In this document: positions 5,745 to 8,419 of the stretch, piece by piece
How positions within the stretch are numbered: the stretch's first letter is position 1
Layout of the letters: each line of letters opens with the position of its first letter
Assembly: GCA_021731215.1 (NCBI GenBank)
Contig: JAKFXU010000240.1
Coordinates: 1-8,419, forward strand
Reading direction: 5' to 3'
DNA length: 8,419 nucleotides
Source: Rhodoferax sp.
GTDB taxonomy: Bacteria; Pseudomonadota; Gammaproteobacteria; Burkholderiales; Burkholderiaceae_C
Program-made: the position numbers and the translations under genes
The notes under the pieces: generated by a model
Seen by the model: the letters and a program-made list of their open reading frames with translations, nothing else
What the model was told of the DNA's origin: nothing
Databases searched by the model: none

Positions 5745-6850
5745 GTGCCATTACTCTTCCAACCCGTGCGCCGCTGCTCTCCCGTGCCGGTTGGAGCGTC
5801 TTCATCGCCGCGCTGATCGGGGTCTGCGCGCTGGCGCCGCTGCTCAACCTGCTGGTGCCCCAGGGCAGCCTGTTGCACCTGAGCGACTACGCCGTCGGGT
5901 TGCTGGGCAAGATCATGTGCTACGCCATCTGCGCGCTGGCCATGGACCTGATCTGGGGCTACACCGGCATTCTGAGCCTGGGCCACGGCCTGTTCTTTGC
6001 GCTCGGCGGCTATGCCATGGGCATGTACCTGATGCGCCAGATTGGCACGGACGGCAACTACAAGAGCGAACTGCCGGACTTCATGGTGTTTCTGGACTGG
6101 AAAGAGCTGCCCTGGCACTGGAGTTGGAGCGACAGCTTCATCGCCACGCTGTTGCTGGTGGTGGCGGTGCCGGGGCTGGTGGCCTTTGTGTTTGGCTACT
6201 TTGCCTTCTCCTCGCGCATCAAAGGCGTGTATTTTTCCATCATCACGCAGGCCATGACCTTTGCCGCCATGCTGCTGTTCTTCCGCAACGAAACCGGCTT
6301 TGGCGGCAACAACGGCTTTACCGATTTCAAGCGCATCCTGAACATTCCGATTGCCACGCAGCCAATGCGCATGACGCTGTTTGTGCTGACCGGCGTGACG
6401 CTGCTGGGCTTCTTCCTGTTGGCGCGCTGGCTGGTGACAGCCAAGTTTGGCCGCGTGCTGCAGGCCGTGCGCGACGCCGAGACGCGGGTCATGTTCTCGG
6501 GCTACAACCCCATCGGCTACAAGCTCACCATCTGGACCCTCTCGGCCATGATGTGCGGCGTGGCCGGCGCCCTGTATGTGCCGCAGGTGGGCATCATCAA
6601 CCCGAGCGAGATGAGCCCGGCCAATTCGATCGAGATTGCCATCTGGGCCGCCGTGGGCGGGCGCGCCACGCTGATCGGGCCCATCGTCGGCGCCTTCATC
6701 GTCAATGGCGCCAAGAGCTGGCTGACGGTGGCCTATCCGGAATACTGGTTGTATTTTTTGGGCGCGCTGTTCATTGGCGTGACCCTGTTTTTGCCCCATG
6801 GCGTGCTCGGCCTGGTGCAGAAATTGAAGAGGCAAAAGCATGACGCCTGA
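5741..6850 (+). CDS. urtC: Urea ABC transporter permease UrtC
   Basis: This 369-residue inner-membrane protein is the second half of the urea channel. It starts at ATG 5741, sharing ATGA with the urtB stop, with GGAG at 5728-5731 as RBS. Hydrophobic helices start at about residue 18 (GWSVFIAALIGVCALAPLLN). The permease-family signature LIWGYTGILSLGHGLFFALG lies at about residues 69-88, and SSRIKGVYFSIITQAMTFA and FGGNNGFTDF follow. The coupling region is GRVLQAVRDAETRVMFSGYN, and PSEMSPANSIEIAIWAAVGG then GRATLIGPIVGA are typical of LivM/UrtC proteins. Length is normal. The last 11 bp overlap the start of urtD, indicating coupled translation of urtB, urtC and urtD. Confidence 0.96.
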   Translation: MSAITLPTRAPLLSRAGWSVFIAALIGVCALAPLLNLLVPQGSLLHLSDYAVGLLGKIMCYAICALAMDLIWGYTGILSLGHGLFFALGGYAMGMYLMRQIGTDGNYKSELPDFMVFLDWKELPWHWSWSDSFIATLLLVVAVPGLVAFVFGYFAFSSRIKGVYFSIITQAMTFAAMLLFFRNETGFGGNNGFTDFKRILNIPIATQPMRMTLFVLTGVTLLGFFLLARWLVTAKFGRVLQAVRDAETRVMFSGYNPIGYKLTIWTLSAMMCGVAGALYVPQVGIINPSEMSPANSIEIAIWAAVGGRATLIGPIVGAFIVNGAKSWLTVAYPEYWLYFLGALFIGVTLFLPHGVLGLVQKLKRQKHDA

Positions 6851-7715
6851 GCTGCTGGAACAAGGTGCGCGCCGCGCTCAGGAGCGCCAGCAGAAGGTGC
6901 TGCGCGGCCGGACCGAATCCGGTGGCCGCGCCGCCGGCTTTTCTCGCATCGCCATAGCCGGGGAAGTGGACGTCACCCACGGCCGCATCCTGTACCTGGA
7001 AGACGTGAGCGTGAGCTTTGATGGCTTCAAGGCCATCAACCAACTGTCGCTCGACATTGCGCCCGGCGAGCTGCGCTGCATCATCGGACCCAACGGCGCG
7101 GGCAAGACCACCCTGATGGACATCATCACCGGCAAGACGCGGCCGGATTCCGGCACCGTGTACTTTGGCAGCACGATTGACCTGCTGCGCTACACCGAGC
7201 CTGAAATTGCGCAACTGGGCATTGGCCGCAAGTTCCAGAAGCCCACCGTGTTCGAGCAGCTCACGGTGTTTGAAAATCTGGAGCTGGCGCTCAAGACCAA
7301 CAAGGCGGTGCAAGCCTCCCTGTTGTTCCGCCTCGACTCGGCGCAGAGCGACCACCTGCTGGAGGTGCTGCACACCATTCATCTGGCCGACAGCGTCGCG
7401 CGCCAGGCCGGCAACCTGAGCCACGGGCAGAAACAATGGCTTGAGATTGGCATGCTGCTGATGCAAGACCCCAAGCTGCTGCTGCTGGACGAACCGGTGG
7501 CCGGCATGACGGACGAAGAAACGCAGCGCACCGCTGAGTTGTTCCTGAGCCTCAAGGGCAAACACTCGCTGATGGTGGTGGAGCACGACATGAGCTTCAT
7601 CAACACCATCTCCGCCATCGTCACCGTGCTGTGCGATGGCGCGGTGCTGGCCCAAGGCACGCTGGCGCAGGTGCAGGCGGATGAACGGGTGATTGAGGTG
7701 TACCTTGGGCGTTGA
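6840..7715 (+). CDS. urtD: Urea ABC transporter ATP-binding protein UrtD
   Basis: This 291-residue cytoplasmic ATPase powers urea import together with UrtE. All ABC motifs are intact: Walker A GPNGAGKT (residues 83-90), Q-loop glutamine in KFQKPTVFE (Q133), signature LSHGQ (193-197), Walker B LLLLDEP (213-219, catalytic E218), D-loop region AGMTDEE and H-loop H249 in VVEHD. The segment TRPDSGTVYFG and the end ERVIEVYLGR are typical of the LivG/UrtD branch. The first 48 residues are a charged extension before the ABC domain begins at ILYLEDVSVSF; such extensions occur in UrtD and I see no reason to move the start. The ATG lies within the end of urtC (11-bp overlap). The downstream partner urtE is displaced by a repeat of about 540 bp instead of following closely. 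Confidence 0.96.
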   Translation: MTPELLEQGARRAQERQQKVLRGRTESGGRAAGFSRIAIAGEVDVTHGRILYLEDVSVSFDGFKAINQLSLDIAPGELRCIIGPNGAGKTTLMDIITGKTRPDSGTVYFGSTIDLLRYTEPEIAQLGIGRKFQKPTVFEQLTVFENLELALKTNKAVQASLLFRLDSAQSDHLLEVLHTIHLADSVARQAGNLSHGQKQWLEIGMLLMQDPKLLLLDEPVAGMTDEETQRTAELFLSLKGKHSLMVVEHDMSFINTISAIVTVLCDGAVLAQGTLAQVQADERVIEVYLGR

Positions 7716-7725
7716 GTTCACCGCC

Positions 7726-7746
7726 GTTCGGGCTGAGCCTGTCGAA
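7726..7746. repeat. Short dispersed repeat GTTCGGGCTGAGCCTGTCGA (then A)
   Basis: The sequence lies 10 bp after the urtD stop. It contains TTCG...CGAA ends and an inner GGC-TGA-GCC hairpin. I recognise it from memory as a short palindromic repeat very common between genes of many proteobacteria. Confidence 0.7.
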
Positions 7747-7779
7747 GACTTCTTTGATTCGGCGGTCAGTGGTGTGCCG

Positions 7780-8317
7780 GCAAGCCGGGTCTCGCCCCGG
7801 CGGGCGACTTACTTTTCTTTGCTTCGCCAAAGAAACCTAAGGAAAAGAAAGGCGACCCGATGGTCTGGGTCCCTTCGCTTCGCTACGGGCAACCTGCGGT
7901 GCTCGGCAAAAGCGGGGTCTCGCTCGAACTCGGCTTCGCCTCAGACAATCGCGAGCCCTGATCCGCTTTTGCCTGCGCTGCTCGGCCCAGCCAAACGGGC
8001 TTTGAGCGCGCAGACCAAAAACCAATACGAATTCGGGGAGACAGGACGCGCAGAGCGCGTCCTGTCGGAGCCCGGCTTCGGTACCCGAACCCACCCCCCT
8101 TCTGGCTGCGCCGAGGAGCGCAGGGCCAGGCGGATCAGGGCTCGCGATTGTCTGAGCGAAGCGAGTTCGAGCGAGACCCCGGCTGGACCGAGCACCGCAG
8201 GTTGCCCCCGTAGCGCCAGCGAAGGGGGACGCAGACAGCAGGGTCGCCTTTTCTTTGCTTACTTTCTTTTGGCGAAGCAAAAGAAAGTGAGTAGCCGCCG
8301 GGCTACCCCCGGCCTGC
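7780..8317. repeat. 538-bp foldback repeat with arms of about 200 bp, inserted between urtD and urtE
   Basis: The two halves are near reverse complements. The block 7809-7858 pairs with 8241-8290 (about 40 of 50 positions by hand). AACCTGCGGTGCTCGG at 7891-7906 pairs perfectly with 8188-8203. Block 7914-7966 pairs with 8130-8180 perfectly apart from two single-base insertions. GCAxGCC at the left edge (7780-7786) matches the right edge (8311-8317). At the centre is a perfect 12-bp stem, GACAGGACGCGC-AGA-GCGCGTCCTGTC (8039-8065). The stretches on either side of it (about 7993-8038 and 8066-8102) are not complementary. Each arm carries its own hairpin; the right one is ACTTTCTTTTG/CAAAAGAAAGT (8261-8288). 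No transposase is present. It resembles a repeat I have seen annotated as spurious proteins in Comamonadaceae genomes. Confidence 0.9.
8039..8065. repeat. Central hairpin of the foldback, 12-bp stem and 3-base loop
   Basis: GACAGGACGCGC (8039-8050), loop AGA, GCGCGTCCTGTC (8054-8065). The stem is perfect and lies within 4 bp of the midpoint of the large inverted repeat. No T-run follows on either strand. Confidence 0.9.
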
Positions 8318-8355
8318 AGCGCCAACCACAAGCCTGATGAAAACAGACCACCAAC

Positions 8356-8419
8356 ATGCTGAACGTCACCAACATCAACCAATACTACGGCGGCTCGCAC
8401 ATCCTGCGCGATGTGAGCC
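8356..8419 (+). CDS. urtE: Urea ABC transporter ATP-binding protein UrtE (partial, 3' end outside window)
   Basis: The window ends after 21 codons, reading MLNVTNINQYYGGSHILRDV followed by S. This is the characteristic opening of UrtE, the second ATPase of the urea transporter (LivF-like): a first beta-strand, then QYYGGSHILRDVS, which leads into the Walker A region outside the window. The start ATG 8356 is the first good one after the foldback repeat. The Shine-Dalgarno is weak (GATGAAAAC about 15 bases upstream). The gene is in the same direction as urtABCD, but 640 bp of repeat separates it from urtD, so its expression depends on read-through or on a promoter in or after the repeat. Confidence 0.85.
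   Translation, partial: MLNVTNINQYYGGSHILRDVS

Larger units (their letters stand above)
7716..8355. other. Repeat-filled gap between urtD and urtE
   Basis: This 640-bp gap inside an otherwise tight operon holds a short dispersed repeat at 7726-7746 and a large foldback repeat at 7780-8317. The only long reading frames in it (7693-8337 on the plus strand, 7837-8400 on the minus strand) are products of the foldback and are not supported as genes. Confidence 0.8.

Noticed and set aside
5690..6841. Open frame of 383 codons on the minus strand opposite urtC
   Set aside because: It is His/Gln-rich antisense translation with no domain. The plus strand encodes an intact UrtC.
8261..8288. ACTTTCTTTTG/CAAAAGAAAGT hairpin as a terminator upstream of urtE
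   Set aside because: The stem is AT-rich and no T-run follows on the plus strand. It is part of the foldback arm and has a counterpart in the other arm.
7693..8337. Plus-strand frame of 214 codons after urtD
   Set aside because: It overlaps the end of urtD and lies almost wholly in the foldback. The minus strand gives similar peptides because of the inverted repeat, so it is not supported as a gene.

Overview
This window looks like a chromosomal segment from a high-GC betaproteobacterium. The style of the proteins and the intergenic palindromic repeats suggest Burkholderiales, probably Comamonadaceae (the Acidovorax/Polaromonas/Rhodoferax/Hydrogenophaga group). That assignment comes from recall of gene and repeat style, not from a search.

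Layout: (1) 2-307 is the C-terminal tail of a protein resembling a hybrid sensor histidine kinase. It overlaps by 11 bp the start of a REC-LuxR response regulator (297-1508). (2) A separate gene at 1628-2239 encodes a small exported protein rich in Tyr, Trp and Pro. (3) 2240-2707 is mostly non-coding, with a probable degraded helix-turn-helix (HTH) gene fragment, several hairpins and the likely urtA promoter. (4) 2708 to the end is a urea ABC transporter operon in the order urtA, urtB, urtC, urtD, urtE (urtE cut by the window edge). UrtA binds urea in the periplasm, UrtB and UrtC form the membrane channel, and UrtD and UrtE are the ATPases. urtB/urtC and urtC/urtD overlap by 4 and 11 bp and are almost certainly translationally coupled. 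The two-component system next door is a plausible regulator of the operon, but the sequence does not prove it.

The unusual part is the repeat load. Different palindromic repeats have entered this otherwise standard cluster at three places. The first is a chain of about ten tiny hairpins (about 318-527), which sits inside the response regulator reading frame and encodes an N-terminal extension of about 70 residues. The second is a group of REP-like hairpins between urtA and urtB (3990-4153). The third is a foldback of about 540 bp (7780-8317) with arms of roughly 200 bp and a central 12-bp-stem hairpin; it pushes urtD and urtE 640 bp apart. I see no tRNA, rRNA, CRISPR array, transposase gene or phage gene. 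No wholly new multi-gene system is evident; the repeats are the part most worth pursuing.
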